This document shows positions 49,120 to 62,606 of a DNA stretch of 64,000 nt, piece after piece. Source of the stretch: Leptoclinus maculatus. Its lineage: Eukaryota > Chordata > Actinopteri > Perciformes > Stichaeidae. Made by a program: the position numbers and the translations under genes. Each line of letters starts with the position of its first letter. Position 1 is the first letter of the stretch. The stretch spans positions 14,156,066 through 14,220,065 of the forward strand of contig JAVDOI010000018.1 of the NCBI GenBank assembly GCA_032191485.1. Reading direction: 5' to 3'. Under the pieces are notes generated by a model. It saw only the letters and a program-made list of their open reading frames with translations. It did no database searches and was not told where the DNA came from.

Positions 49120-51435
49120 CTTGTTAATGGAACAGTTGTTAATCGACCGAGCACCCTGCACATTTCTTTTCATTTCTGTTCATTTTGCAATCAGTGAATT
49201 CATGCAGAGGTCTCATTATAATCATTATTTTACATTTGCTAATATGTGAAAATTACAGTCTGGAAGAAACTGAGGAAACAAGGAGTCCTCTGAAGACTTC
49301 ATGCACAGTTCAATCAATGCTCATTTGCCGCTGTGCTTCCTAAAAAAGGCAACCGCTGTGTGGGACTAAACGAGTCAATTGGTCCTATTAATTGAGTGGG
49401 TCTTGGCTTGGTCCTAATCAGGTTAGGGCCTGAGCTCTGCACATCACATGGACATGTCTGGACCAGCACTCTGCACAAGCTGCCAACCAGCCTGCTAGCA
49501 CCCACTCCTACTCTCAGCCTTCATTTTTAATCCAAAAGGAGATTTAGCTGTATGGCAAAAGGCCAACAAAAGGACAATAAAGCTCATAATTGTAGTGTCA
49601 TCGTAGAAGGCGTAGCCCAACCTTTGCTGATCAAGAAAGAAAATGTTGTTACGGAGAGCGTGTACAATATCACATTTTCCATGAGCCCCTTATTTATCTA
49701 AGACACAGCCTGGTGTCAGACTGTCTCTTCCCAGATACTCTGTTACACCTACACTGTTTTAAGAATAGAATATAATTAAATCTGCTGGGAAACTGATGTC
49801 TTTACGTCTCACGTTGCCAATTTTACATAAATGTTAGGGATTTATAGAGAGATACAGTCGAACGTGTTGCCTGGACTGATGGATGGCCTACATGCTAAGA
49901 AAAGCAGATAAACCTATATACTGTATCTCACAAGAATAGAGATTGGACTATTGCACCATTTTTACATGAAAGATCTTTCACTTCCATCTTCCCAGCCTTA
50001 TCACACATAATACTCACTTCGCCAAAAAAGCCCATTTGCTCCAGTTTATTCTGTCTCTCTGTAAGAGCTGAGAGAACTTAAATGATCTTACTCCCCTCAT
50101 CCCTCACTGCTGCATCCCTCCTTCAGTCTTCCATTAGTCTGTTCCCACCTCATGATATTCACCTGATTATGTGCATGCGCGTATGTGTAAGTGAGAAAAC
50201 AAGTGTACACGGCTGTGGTCTGCAGGGAGACAGACTGTCACCACTGTGTTTGTGCATCTGTGCCCGTGTGTGTGTGTGTTTGACAGCACAGATTAGCGGT
50301 GGAGCATTGTCGTGTCTCAGGTGTGTGTTTCCCCCGTGGTGCTTTGTGCTTAAACCCCCCCACAGATATAATGATGGGCTTCATAATGGCTCGGCCCGGC
50401 TTTGTCACGTCATGCCAAGCCACCGATTTAAAAAAAGGTTAGGAGTTAACCATGCTACCGGCCCGCTGCGCCGCTTTGAAGTAAACGGCTGTGTCAGCAA
50501 GGCAACACGTTCACAGGGACGATGTTAATGTTTAGCAGGTCCGTCTTTACTTACTTTCAGCTTACTTTTGCGTGATACCATGCTAACATTTGCTAATTAG
50601 CACTAAGCTAAAGCACAGCTTGGTATCCATGTTGATACTGACTGTACAAAACTTCATCCAGTACAGTAGACGTGGAGATATTTCAATCTAGAGACATATC
50701 ACAGGCAGAGACTTCGGTTACTTTCAGCCATTCGTGTGAAGTAAACTTATATAAGGAGTGATGCTGGAAGTCATGTTGTTTTTACTCCCTTCTGTGCAGT
50801 CAGTGACCTGACATGGCTGCAGGTACTCACTCTCCACTCTTTCCTGCTGCTGGTCTACTAACTGCAATAAACTCTGTGACACACATTGCACTGCCTGCAT
50901 AATATATCTCACCAAGTTCCGCGATGACTCATTAGTCATGAGGACTGTGATTGGCGACGGCGAATTATTGAAACCATCAGTTAGACAGGCACGCTCTTCA
51001 GATCATTTATAATCAAGAGAGCTCTCAATTATATCAGCTCACTTTATTATATCTGAATTCAACAATCTCCTCTTTGCACTTATGCTGCTGCACCCGCAGT
51101 CAGATTATGAAGTTGATAATAAATGATGAGAGAACGCTGCTCACGTACTGAACCAGGTCTTGGATCATTTCCATTCTCCAGACACAGAAAAGGCTCCGAG
51201 AGCTGGAATCTGACGGGGTTGTTTTCTTCTTTCTTGCTTAGATACACACATGGCCACTTTTGGGGATATTACATACTTACATTAATATCCTGGAGATTTA
51301 CCCGAACCTTAACCATTGACCCAAAAATCATCTTTTTCTCAATTTGGACATGGCTCTTGACCCCAATTGGACAAGCCGTTCTCATTTAACTGGTCTTTAG
51401 TCTGAAATGTGTCCCTGAAGGTGACCTAAGTTAGG

Positions 51436-51436
<1 letters not shown>

Positions 51437-51466
<30 letters not shown>
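51437..51466. repeat. (CA)n microsatellite
   Basis: Simple CA run, followed by a shorter one near 51,483-51,493. Confidence 0.95.
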
Positions 51467-51469
<3 letters not shown>

Positions 51470-52248
51470 TGCACATAAACATGCACACACACACTCTCTC
51501 TGGGTTGAAATCAATAGCTACCCAAACGGTCATATATTATTTACAATGGCAGTCTGTTTAAAATAATCAATATGGATGCTTTCACCACCCACCTGTTAGT
51601 GACTCACTATTTGAAGGCTGACATGGTGATTTCTGAAAACAATATGTGTCGTGGCTTAAAATGATTCCTAAATATAGATGATCAGGCCTGGAGGACTGGA
51701 AGCCTTTTTAAATATTTTTTTGCTTTCTTTCTCTCCATCTTTAACCTTTTGAGGCGACAAATAGGCAGTGCAGGAACATCTTGTTTCAAAGTTATTTTTT
51801 ATAAAAGTTGGCAACTGCGGCTTCAATGTTCTTTAATTCTACATTTTGTACTGAAGTTAATGAGGTCAACTTCATATCCTACATTCCTCACTTTCTTGTT
51901 CTGTAAAAAGCATTAGTCTGCAGCTTCCCTGCTGTACTGATGGTACCTATCAAAGAACACTAGGGACAGAGGTTATGAAACTGAATAATAAGTCTGCCGC
52001 CAATTGAAAGACCTTATAATAGGGCTGAGTATCCAGGCAGCGCTTTAGGGCCTCTTGAAATGAGGAAAAGGAGGAAATGGATGTAAAAAATGTCAACTTT
52101 TGTGTGCAGTTGCTTATTTTAAACCAGCAGACCTGTGTTAGACCCTCCATGTTTTTTTACTCCAGCATTGTCAAAGGTTGTCGTGAGGTAGAGAATGCAC
52201 CACGGCCCCGGAGAACTGACAGGTCGGCCGAGGGAAGCAGAGAGAGAG

Positions 52249-52251
<3 letters not shown>

Positions 52252-52281
<30 letters not shown>
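52252..52281. repeat. (AG)n microsatellite
   Basis: Simple AG run of about 30 bp. Confidence 0.95.
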
Positions 52282-52285
<4 letters not shown>

Positions 52286-54946
52286 TAGAAGAAGCACACA
52301 AAGGCAGAGAAGAAGACAGAGCCAGGAATAGAAGCCACACCAGGTGGTCAATGAGGATGTCGCCATGTGCGTAAGAAATGAGGGAGGCGCAGGATGAGCC
52401 GGACTGTAATAGTAGTAAATGAAAGTGATGAAGCCTAAGCGACAGGGGGTACATTAAGGCTGCTCTGAGGTAATATGTTCCAATTGGAAGCAGATGAATC
52501 CGAGCTCCGGCTGTATTAGGCCCCTGGACTCACCACAGTGTCATAGAAAGGGCAGAGGGAACAGCTATTAGATTGTCTTTCCTTGCAAATTTCCTAAAAC
52601 CTATTGTTTAGCCAGATTTGAGTGCCATTTATGTCTCTACCTAAATCACAAGTAAATCCAATAAATGCATCAAAATACTTCACTATGTTAGCTGTGGTCG
52701 CTGAGGCTGTTATCCTGAAAGGCAGCTCAATATTCACAGTCCTGCAGTATTTCCACAAGCACACAATTATATTACTTTGTTGGATTTAGAGCAGGTTATT
52801 ACAGCGAATTACTTATTATTATATGATTAAATACCACTAAACCATCAGCTGTAGTGCCACGGTAAGAAGAGACTAAATCAGTTTAATGTGATTTGATACA
52901 TTACAGCACCACAAAAACAGTTAAGAGAGAATAATTTAAAATGAGACACAATTACCATATTTTATTGCACCACACACATACCGGTACATTAAAACATGTG
53001 ACATGTACAGATACACGATATGGCCAAAGCTATATCCACATACTTCTGTGTTCTTTTGATTCAGGGAAGTGTTCACGCTTTGTGCTAAACCCCTCAGTGA
53101 TATTTTAATCCCACAACACACAATAATATTTTAGACAATGGCGTTCTTCCAACGCTGTGACTCGCTCCAGTTTCCACATTGCGATAACCCCCCCACGCAC
53201 AAAACCTTTTGGAATGAACCGGAAAACACGAGACCTCATCACCCAGCATCAGTTGTGACCTCATCAATGCTCTTCAGTCCTTCAATGGGAGCAAACCTCC
53301 GCAGCCAGGTTCCAAAATCTTGTGGATAATCATCATTTTAAAAGCTGCAATTAGCCGCTAATAAAAGCTATCCATACACAACCAGTGAACCAAAAGGAAA
53401 ACCGTAAGCTCTGTCTTCCAGCAGCAGTGACGCATCCCTCAATTTAGCATTCTGTGGTTTTAACACACACACGCGGCCTTAAACCTCGACTCATTACTTG
53501 ATTTTCAGCTTCATATACATTCGTATGTGGCGAACCTCTGAGTCAAAGTGGCCGCACTAGAAGCGGAGGAGCAGACACAGCCGACTGCTTTGAACTAGAC
53601 GCCGTATGATGTGTGAGTCACTGCGCCACCGACCTGCACAGATCAGAGGCCGTTTCCATATTCTCTCCTGTTGGAGGTGGAAGCCATAGCCTACAGACAC
53701 AACTGCAACCTGTGACGCAGGTACGTCCTATTTATTCTACAACACACAGACACCGGTTTCGTCTTTGGAAACGGCCTTGTGATCGCTTCACTGCAGGACG
53801 CCAAAGTTCATGTCTGGTCGCAGCCATAAGAGCGACACGCTGTACAGAAGTGAGATGCTGTGGGATGTACAGCACTGAAGTCACCAGATGGAGCATGATG
53901 CTGGGCATCCTCCTGTCTCTCGGGTAAAAGAAACAAAACAGTAATGCAGCCAAACATACAGTACATATGGATACACAGCCCTCTTATAGCCATCGGATAT
54001 CATTCTGTCAAATGTGCATGAACAAGGACGAGAAGAGGACACAAAGTCCCGACGAGCTCTGTACTTTGAGAAGGAGAAAGAAACGTCTGAGATGATCAGA
54101 GAGCTGTTCTGGTGACAACAACTACTGCTCGGAAAAATAGAACTCACCGGAGTTCCATGCTCAGTCATTTTCTTTCCGTGCACATCATTAAAGAGAGAAG
54201 ACAGATGTTTCAATTAACGCTCGCTTCATTAATAAAGTGTTTTGTAGCCAGCTCCATCCGTGGTTCAAGTGGCTTCTACATCATAGTTATCTGAAATCTG
54301 CCAACGTGGATTTATGATTGCAGGCCAAGAAATGGTTTTATTTACTTCAGCTTTGTTTGCTTGCTAGCAGTCGGCACGAGTTTGGGCACGTTAAAACTAA
54401 AGTAGTTTTTTCTGCTGCTCCCGTCCACAGCCGCTTTATACCTCATCGTCACACAGCGCCTCTAGAACTAGAGCAGTTATATCGCTCTCTGCAAAGCCAA
54501 TAGACTCCATTGACATAAACGGTTATTTTACTACTTTTTGCTGATGGCTGAGTGGACCTTTTTCATTTGGAAAAACCCAGAAAAGAACCCAGAATTGACA
54601 TGGGTTAGGAGTAGCGGATGACCTTTTTGTATTCAAAATGTTTTCTTATCTTGAAGGAGCGTTGTGTTGGAATTGGAAAAGAAGGATATCTCAAGCAGCC
54701 TGATTGAATGTAATGCACAAGGCAGTGTAATACACACAGAGCCTTGCTTGCTAAGGGGAAAAAATAGATAGTGGCATATGGCGGAGAGGAGAGTTAAAGG
54801 TGGCGCAGGGAAGTTGGAGTCGCTTCAGTCAGTCGGCCAGACAGTCAGTCAAACAGACTCTGCGTCAGAGCCTAGTGACCCAAACAGGACTTGGCAGCGA
54901 GTGCCCGGGGACTGTCACTCTCTACCTCCAAACCTGCTCGCTGAAG

Positions 54947-54992
54947 ATGGACGAGACACTGAACAGCCTTTTCAGAGATTACCGCTATAGAG
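54947..54992 (+). other. Candidate alternative 5' coding exon
   Basis: An ATG in strong context (AAGATGG) opens MDETLNSLFRDYRYR, 15 codons plus one base, and is then followed by GTATCA as a possible donor. The end phase (1) is the same as that of the ELK exon at 45,624-45,699, so it could splice to the same exon 2 and give a channel with a different N-terminus. The upstream 150 bp has the look of a 5' UTR. The peptide is unrecognised and the donor is only moderate, so this may equally be chance or the start of another gene. Confidence 0.2.
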
Positions 54993-55659
54993 GTATCAAA
55001 GCACCTTTTAATCCGTGTTCCTTGTGTGTCAATGGTCACGCTCATATTTATTAAACATGTGTGCATGTCCATTTGTTTGTTTTTGGATTGGTAGATGACC
55101 ATCGTATTGCATCATTAGCCCCGGGGGCCACGACTCCCCGGTTTGCCATCTCTTCCTGCTTTTGTGTCATTTTAGCAAATATTGACTTTGGAGAAGGCGA
55201 CGGGTCTGTCTCTCTTGTCCAGCATCAAAAGGCCAGTGACAAAGCAATGTTCCAATAAAGAAAAACAATGCTGTTTTCCATGGCAGGGCTCTGGGAGAGG
55301 CAGGTGGTCAGTGAGAGTCTGCCGTATAAAAGCATCAGATGCACCTGTTACTGGACGAGACAGATTGGCTTGACTTGGCTTTACGAGGTCCCAAAGACAT
55401 GACCCGAACCAATGTTGTTCTTTTGTGTTTCTGAGCCTCTTGTATTGTCTTCATCTCTGACTGAGCGGTCTGTGCTTTAGTAGCTCATCCAGTATGTGTT
55501 CACATTATGAGGAAATACATGCTGAGGATGCAACAGAAAGGTATCGTTGCGTGGATGTCCCTGGTTGTTTTGAAGGCAAATGTGTTGAGAGCAGGCGGCA
55601 CCCTCCGGTTCTGAAGAGTGAAGACAATGCTGAAGTTCTTTAAACTTGCGTTATCTCTA

Positions 55660-55760
55660 ATAACCAGCAGGGGGCGACTCCTCCGGTTGTCAATTGTATT
55701 GAAGTCTATGGGAAAATGACTCTACTTCTCACTTGATTTATGGGTTAGTAATATCAGTTT
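55660..55760. repeat. Dispersed-repeat fragment with embedded CTCF-like motif
   Basis: The stretch CAGGGGGCGACTCC, GAAGTCTATGGGAAAATGAC and CTACTTCTCACTTGATTTA occurs in this order in a repeat I recognise from many fish genomes. Within it, CCAGCAGGGGGCGAC (55,664-55,678) matches the CTCF consensus at 14 of 15 positions. Confidence 0.45.
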
Positions 55761-56506
55761 CCTTTTATAAAAGGAAGACAGGGCTTCATTTAATTTGTTT
55801 GACAATATTTGCAGGATTATGTAAATGTATGTAAATTAGCAGCCATGGTGCAGTATGAGTCTTATGCTACAACTTCCTCCTCCTACTGGATAAAGAAAGA
55901 TGAAATAACACTTAAAGTCAGAGTTTCTACTTGTGAACTCGGTGCAAATCCGTCTAACCGGACTTCACGAAGAAGCAGTTGTCTGAAGTCACACAACGAT
56001 TAGCTATATATTTGCCTTGATTGAATTAAAATAATACATACTATCATATAGTAAAACCCGTTCTGCATGTAAATTGAGGTCAAAATATGTCGCCATGTCG
56101 TTGGGTAGCTGGTTACCCTCAACAATCTCTGAAAGTTATCTTCTCTGCACAAAAGTTATTTGGTAAAACATAAAAAAATGCCTGAAAAAATGTGGAGGCT
56201 ACACTGCTGAGAGTTAAATTGTGCGTACACGTGCCAAAGAAACATCAGTCCGATTTATTTATTTTTTTTACGTTTGGCGTTGCACACCTGGAACGCTTGG
56301 AGGTCGGAAGTTGGACATTTGAATCGATAAAATTGCGACCTCGGAGTTGTCTGGAGCGCAGCATTACTCTCAGGAATGTATATTATTCCTTCTCGTCCCC
56401 CTTTTATCCTGTTAGCTCCGGGGAGAAGAAACAGTGACTGACTGCTACTCTTAACTCCACAGCTCTACACTGTCAAACTAATTGGCTGTATGCACCCTGG
56501 TTTGGG

Positions 56507-56510
<4 letters not shown>

Positions 56511-56577
<67 letters not shown>
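56511..56577. repeat. (GT)n microsatellite
   Basis: A pure GT run of about 66 bp, the longest uninterrupted one in the window. Confidence 0.95.
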
Positions 56578-56578
<1 letters not shown>

Positions 56579-56952
56579 ATGGCTTCCAGCCGTTTGCATT
56601 ATTGCCACCTTTCTTAATATAGCCGGCAAGATTAACGCAATTATGGCACGGGTGTCAAAGTGATGAGGGAGACTTTTACGCATGATTCTCCCTGAACTGA
56701 ATTGTTGGAGTGCCACAGGGCTCGATGCAGTCAATTAGATTACAGCGTGGTCATTATTAAAATGCCAAACACGACGGTGTGTTAAAAATGTTGCTTATTT
56801 GGAAACGAGGAGGGAAAAAGTCACTTCATCTTCATGTTTGGGGACTGACGGAATCGCCGCCGGGTTTGACAATTGATCCCACAACAATCAATCCGGCTGA
56901 CTTTTGACCCTTAAAAATGTCAAGGCTCACTTGGTGTCCAATGACCAGCCAG

Positions 56953-56956
<4 letters not shown>

Positions 56957-57005
<49 letters not shown>
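56957..57005. repeat. (GA)n microsatellite
   Basis: Pure GA run of about 48 bp. Confidence 0.95.
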
Positions 57006-57007
<2 letters not shown>

Positions 57008-57987
57008 TGACATTTAATTCAAGTATTGATTGTTTATATACTTGTGTGTGTATATAACCGCACAACAAAACGATTCAGGCAGCTGCTGCGTGTTGCTCGG
57101 CTGCATTGGCTGCTCGGACAATGATGGAGGATAATGACCGTGTTTATTTAGAATCTGTACAGTGTCATTTTACAGCTTGTTTAAAACTCTTGTTAGCCCG
57201 CCAGCCATTTTAGCTCCTGCAGCTCTGCCCACACTATTTCCTTTTCCTGTCTGGTTTTTTTTTTTGCCACATCGCACGTGTGGATTTTGCATGGCTGCTT
57301 CTGGTTCGACCGCACCATTAGTGTGAGAATCGCCTGATTTGACTGCTCTGGAGAGATGACGCTGAATGCACGGCTCCAATAACAGCTTCTCAACAGGAGG
57401 TCTTGTTGTGCTCCTCTCTTTCATTTTAGTTTCATTCAGTTTAATCCTCGGGTTAGTTTCAAGTGACTAAAGCACAAAGAGCTGTGGTTACCTACAGTTT
57501 AGTGATTCATTTCTTAGTTTACATCATTGTCGTCCTTGTCTTTAAGACAGCAAGGATGCAGCCGTCCAGGTGACTATAATGGGTGAACTGATAGTTAATA
57601 CACTCTGTGATTTTTACTTTATATAGTTTAAATAAACAAGTGACAACAAGACACGAGGAACACGAGCCTCTGTGTGTTTTTTAACTTATTTATCAAGTGA
57701 AGTGGTTCGAGACCTTTTTCGCCGCGACGGCTGTAAACGTGCTCCTGAATGTTTTACATTTTACAGGCCGTGTTTTGCTGTCGTGTTGGTGTTACACCGC
57801 CCTTTAAATCTTCACCTGCTTCTCCCTCAACTCATCCACAATTCAGAGCACGGACGCCAAAATTGTAATCTTAAGCCAATTTTTCAATCTTCTCTCTTCC
57901 ACAGAGTGCACATCTTCTAGTTATCTCTCATCAGGCTGTAGACATTATACACAACACATCCAGAAATGACTTCTTATCATGGCGGGC

Positions 57988-57990
<3 letters not shown>

Positions 57991-58029
<39 letters not shown>
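57991..58029. repeat. (GT)n microsatellite
   Basis: Simple GT run. Confidence 0.95.
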
Positions 58030-58030
<1 letters not shown>

Positions 58031-60769
58031 ACTGTTTGTTGACATTACTTATATTGAGATTAAATTGTGAAGGCTACACTTTAAAAGTTCACTGAATAGG
58101 AAGCGACACTGAATGAAGGAAACGCTGATGCTCACACCGTGTTGTTTATGGAGACGCTGCACGCTTTGCACACACAAATTTGCATTATACTTAAATTAAT
58201 ATATTCAGGCTACACAAGGTCACAGCAGCGTCTCCCTCTCTCCTCTACATCCATAACACGTTCAGTCTTCTACTTATATATTGTGATATTATGAGAAAAT
58301 AAACCTGGCTTTTGTTTTCTATTATGCTCAGATGAAAAAAAACACAATGTTGTTGCTTTGTAATATATAATGGTGAATTATTGATTGGGGCTTTAAGCAG
58401 CTGGAGTTTAATTAAATACTGTGGTGGCACACTCAAAACACACTCAAAGTTCATAGAACAATGTAGTAAATCAGGAACAAATATTAGTAGTTAAATGTTG
58501 TCTTAAATTGCTGTGCTTTGCACTTCTCTGATGATTCAGACGTCATCCACATCTTTAGAGAAAATGTCTTCAGAGACCCATTTCGATGTTTAATTTCACT
58601 GCATGACCACCTTTAAAATACGAATGAACATTTAACATTTTCTTACCAAGACTATGTTTATTATCTAGATGTATTGTGTATGCTCCCTCTACAGTTTTAA
58701 AGTTTTAAGAGTCTTATCGGTGTACTGTACCGCCCACCTGAGATAGGCTTGGTTCACCATGAAACTCTATTAGGCTGTACAGCTGAAGACTGCTGAAGCA
58801 ATGGTTTAAAAACATCCTGTGCGTGGGCTACAATAGAAAACAATGACTTATTACCTTTGGATTTAATTTATTCCCCTTACCGGGGAATGAAAAACATTAA
58901 ATAACACGCAACCCAAGTTCTCTCTGTGAGAATGTGGGAGTGTGCTCACAAGTGTGTGAACTGGAATAAGCCTCTTTCACCCGTTGCTCCTATATGGGAA
59001 ACAATCCAGCATTGCCTTCCATATTTAATGACAATATGGCAGAAAACGACATTCTAACTTTTGGAACTCTTCTCTCATTTAAACAGGAAAAATAGGAGTT
59101 AACCAGCTCACAATTCCTCTTTCTACTTGGCAAATTTAATGCTGGTGATTCCCATCAAAGGCAACTCTGTAATCTTGCATTTATTGCTGCATAAAAAAAT
59201 GTATTGCTGGCAGCTGGGAGGCCCTCTTGATATCCCACTTGATTACATAATTAAAGAAAGCTGGACACACAGTACATGACAGCATTTGGACATCTTCTAT
59301 AAACTGTATTGATAACCTTTTAAATAAATGTTGATGAGGTCATCGACTATCACTGAGGCGCTGTGTACGGTGGACTCTTGGTGCTTGGGGTGGACTTGCT
59401 TGTGGAGTGTAGCCTTTAGCTACTTCCAATTGAAAAGAGGTAGAGACGGCGTCGTTACAAAGAGAAACCCGAGGAGAGAAAGTGAAAACAGGCATACAGG
59501 GAGAGATGGATGGACCAGACGTCGCTCGTCTTTGCAGAGCAGACGGATGGCCCAGACAACACCAGGGTATGCAGAGTTGACGGATCGGTCTGGATGGGAA
59601 CATGAAATATTTAGCCGCAGTAAATGGAAGAGGATGCCATGGCGTTCTTGACTGTTTTCATTTGCATCTATTATATTTAATGTTAACAGTGGCACCGGTC
59701 TATCCCGTCACTGGAACATTAGTCTCCTTGGTCCTCTTGTGTGTCGCTTCCAGGTCACCTGTCAGAGCATTGGCCCGTTAGGTGTTGATGAACGAAGAAT
59801 GGTCTCAGAAACGCAGTTCAGTATATGAGCCGTGATGGGTTTCTTCTCCCCCTTTGGGTGCCAGCAGGCCCCCCCATTGTGTGGGGCAGAAGGCTAACGC
59901 CAGTGCCCGAGTCATGCACCGTGTGACCTAACCCATGCCTGGGTGATCAGCCATGATATGTGCAGACAGATGGGGAATACTGGCTGATGTGAAAGGAGTT
60001 TTGTGTCCCGTCCCGGTCTCACCAAATTGCTTACGAATGACACGATAATTTGTATGTCATTTATCGTGCAATAACACCGCCATTCTAGCTTTTTGTTTGT
60101 CATTTCACACCATGTAGTCTGTACTCATGTAAACGCACACTTTCAACCAGGAGACGGATGTTCGAGAACGTTGTTTGTTCCTCAAAGTGTTTTTTTTTAG
60201 TTTTTTTGAGTCCTCATCTTTGTGGGTTTCACTGCAACTCGAACTAACTCAAGCACCTTGAAGCACTCGATGAGCGACGGAAGTCAGAGAAACAAGTGGA
60301 AAACAAGAAAGCTGCGACCCAGTTAGCTACAAGAGTGGGAGTAAAAACTATACATGTTTTCCCTGAACCCTAACTAAGTGGCTTTGTTTCTTGAACTTTA
60401 ACTTTTGTGTTTCACCGTAACGACGTGTCGTGAATTGACACGCGATGAGCCTAAAATGCTTCATCGTGACACACAGAATGTCCTTATAACGACCTTATTA
60501 GGTTGTCGTTCCTCACGGGGAAGGAACAGCTACCTGCAAGCCTGACAAAAAGAAGGCTTTGTTACTGTTGAGGTACAGAAGTTGTTTGTCCTTGTCTCTT
60601 TTATTTTGTTAAATGGACCTCCATAAAGGAACCAGACTCGTCAAAGCTGAATAATCATGACGTCCTGCCGCCTGCCTGTGCCTCTCATGTCAATTGATTC
60701 CTGTGGTATCTGATCGTAGGACATGTTAATTAATCCTCTAAATGAATTCTTGTTCATAGATCCTTGTGA

Positions 60770-60771
<2 letters not shown>

Positions 60772-60804
<33 letters not shown>
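60772..60804. repeat. (CA)n microsatellite
   Basis: Simple CA run. Confidence 0.95.
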
Positions 60805-60807
<3 letters not shown>

Positions 60808-62551
60808 GTGCAGACGTATACAGAGCGATCTGCCTCTGTTGTTGGTGGAGATTACACAAAGAATAGGCCTAATGTATACTCCAGCAAAAGCATTTTCATG
60901 TGATGCCGGTTACAAGCAGTGCAATTTGACAAGTCGGTGACGCATTTTGAGTGAGAATGCGTCACTGACCAGCCTATCAAAATGATTGCAGACATCTTGC
61001 GGTTCAATTGTTTTCTGTTTCTATATTCGAGTATTCCTCGTTGTGTATTTTCTTTCTCAAAGTTGAACATGAAATCTCACCCTGGTCCTAAATACTCAAT
61101 ATTTCATGTGTTGCTGTTTCGCTCATGAAAAAAAAACCAAAACAACTTTGTCTTGGGTTTCTATAGTAACAAAAACACTGTGGTTCCACAATAGACAGAA
61201 GACTTTCAGTGCTTTCACATGCACCCACCCCCTGTGGAGCTTTCCTGTAAACAAAGTTTTGTTTCCATTCAGTGCATCGTGTTTTCTTGAGATCTAACAA
61301 ACGTCTGAATTTAAATGAGTTCCTCATTAAAGACCTGGAGTTGTCAGCAGGTATGTGCACGGTGTCGCCCATGTGCTGTGTCTCCTTGTGAATGTCACCG
61401 GATACAAACAGAACAGGCATCTGCTCATAAATATCACACGGCTTGTTGCTTTACCAGTTTACTTATATCTGGCACAGCATATACTATTATATTCAATTAC
61501 GATGTTTGGCTGCCAAAGATGATGAAAACAAGATAATTGAGAGAAAATGATTATTCTGCCGCATTTCGTTTCTCATTGACGCTCTTGTTTTTGTCTTGTG
61601 TTATGAATCCAGCGCACCTTTTTACTTTACAGCGGTGTGCTTTCACCCCACTTTGCGAGGGGCCGATCCCCTCGTGGGTCGAATTCTTTCCGGTGATATC
61701 CGGCCTTTCGCTCGGCACATTTCCTCCGCGGTGGTCTGCAGCGACCGGCTCTAGGCTAGCCTGAAAAACAACAACGTGAAGGGGGCTCGTCGCTCCAATC
61801 ATGAGCTTTACAGCACCCGCGTCCGGACTCTGCCTCAACATTCACCAAAACAATGCTTTTTGCCGACCTGAACCACCTTGAGTTGTCTCCGGCATTGACT
61901 GCTGTGGTGGTGGGATCCGGTTTCAGTTAATTTAGGTTATTATATTGTATTTATATGCAGATATTAGTTCAGGAATGAGGGTCATAATACATTCATTGTC
62001 CTTCATGATCCCAACTGTCGCTGCTTCTCTGCAGAGCACCATCTTTCTTGCGTTGGCGTTTTCCTTTCTCCTCCCTTGACGTCTCTGAGTGACTCATGCC
62101 AGACACGACCCGCCTTCTTGACATTCATCATGGTAAATGGGTAAAAATTGACTTGCATAACTCCTTTTTAGTCTTCCGACCACTCAAAGCGTGACACTAC
62201 ATGTCACCCACCCTTTCACACCTAACCCCCCCCGGGCTAACTAACAGTTCACACCACGCATACACCGACGTGGACTGGAGGAGCCGGGTGATCAAACCGC
62301 CAATCTATGGTTGGAAGACGACACATGCCACACATGCATGCACTGACTTCGCTCTATTGTTTGTGTGTTAACCTCAGTTTAATAAATTGTTTGGTTTTTA
62401 AGTACAACCTTGCGTGGACTCCCTCCTTGTCACATTCCCTGAGCCAGTTTGTGACATCTCTGATTTCCTGATGTAATGGTTCCTTGCATGTAAATATGGT
62501 CGATGTGTGACTCTGAAGCCAAATTCAAGCACAACTTCCCGCATCTCAGCA

Positions 62552-62555
<4 letters not shown>

Positions 62556-62603
<48 letters not shown>
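62556..62603. repeat. (GT)n microsatellite
   Basis: Simple GT run of about 48 bp. Confidence 0.95.

Positions 62604-62606
<3 letters not shown>

Larger units (their letters stand above)
45700..54770 (+). other. Presumed first intron of the ELK channel gene, proximal part
   Basis: No ELK exon 2 (PAS domain start) was found on the plus strand, and no other gene is supported. Contents: GA run 46,349-46,380, GT/G run 47,414-47,450, TA run 47,601-47,644, dispersed repeat 48,306-48,549, CA runs 49,092-49,119 and 51,437-51,466, and AG run 52,252-52,281. The G- and GA-rich block at 47,106-47,240 yields an artefactual Pro/Ser-rich minus-strand frame. Confidence 0.5.

Noticed and set aside
50082..50528. 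148-codon plus-strand frame with Cys/Val-rich middle
   Set aside because: It crosses GT-rich sequence; no recognisable family and no exon partners.
61551..61841. CpG-rich patch considered as a promoter or ELK exon
   Set aside because: Neither strand gives PAS-domain sequence, and no donor/acceptor pair frames a plausible exon.
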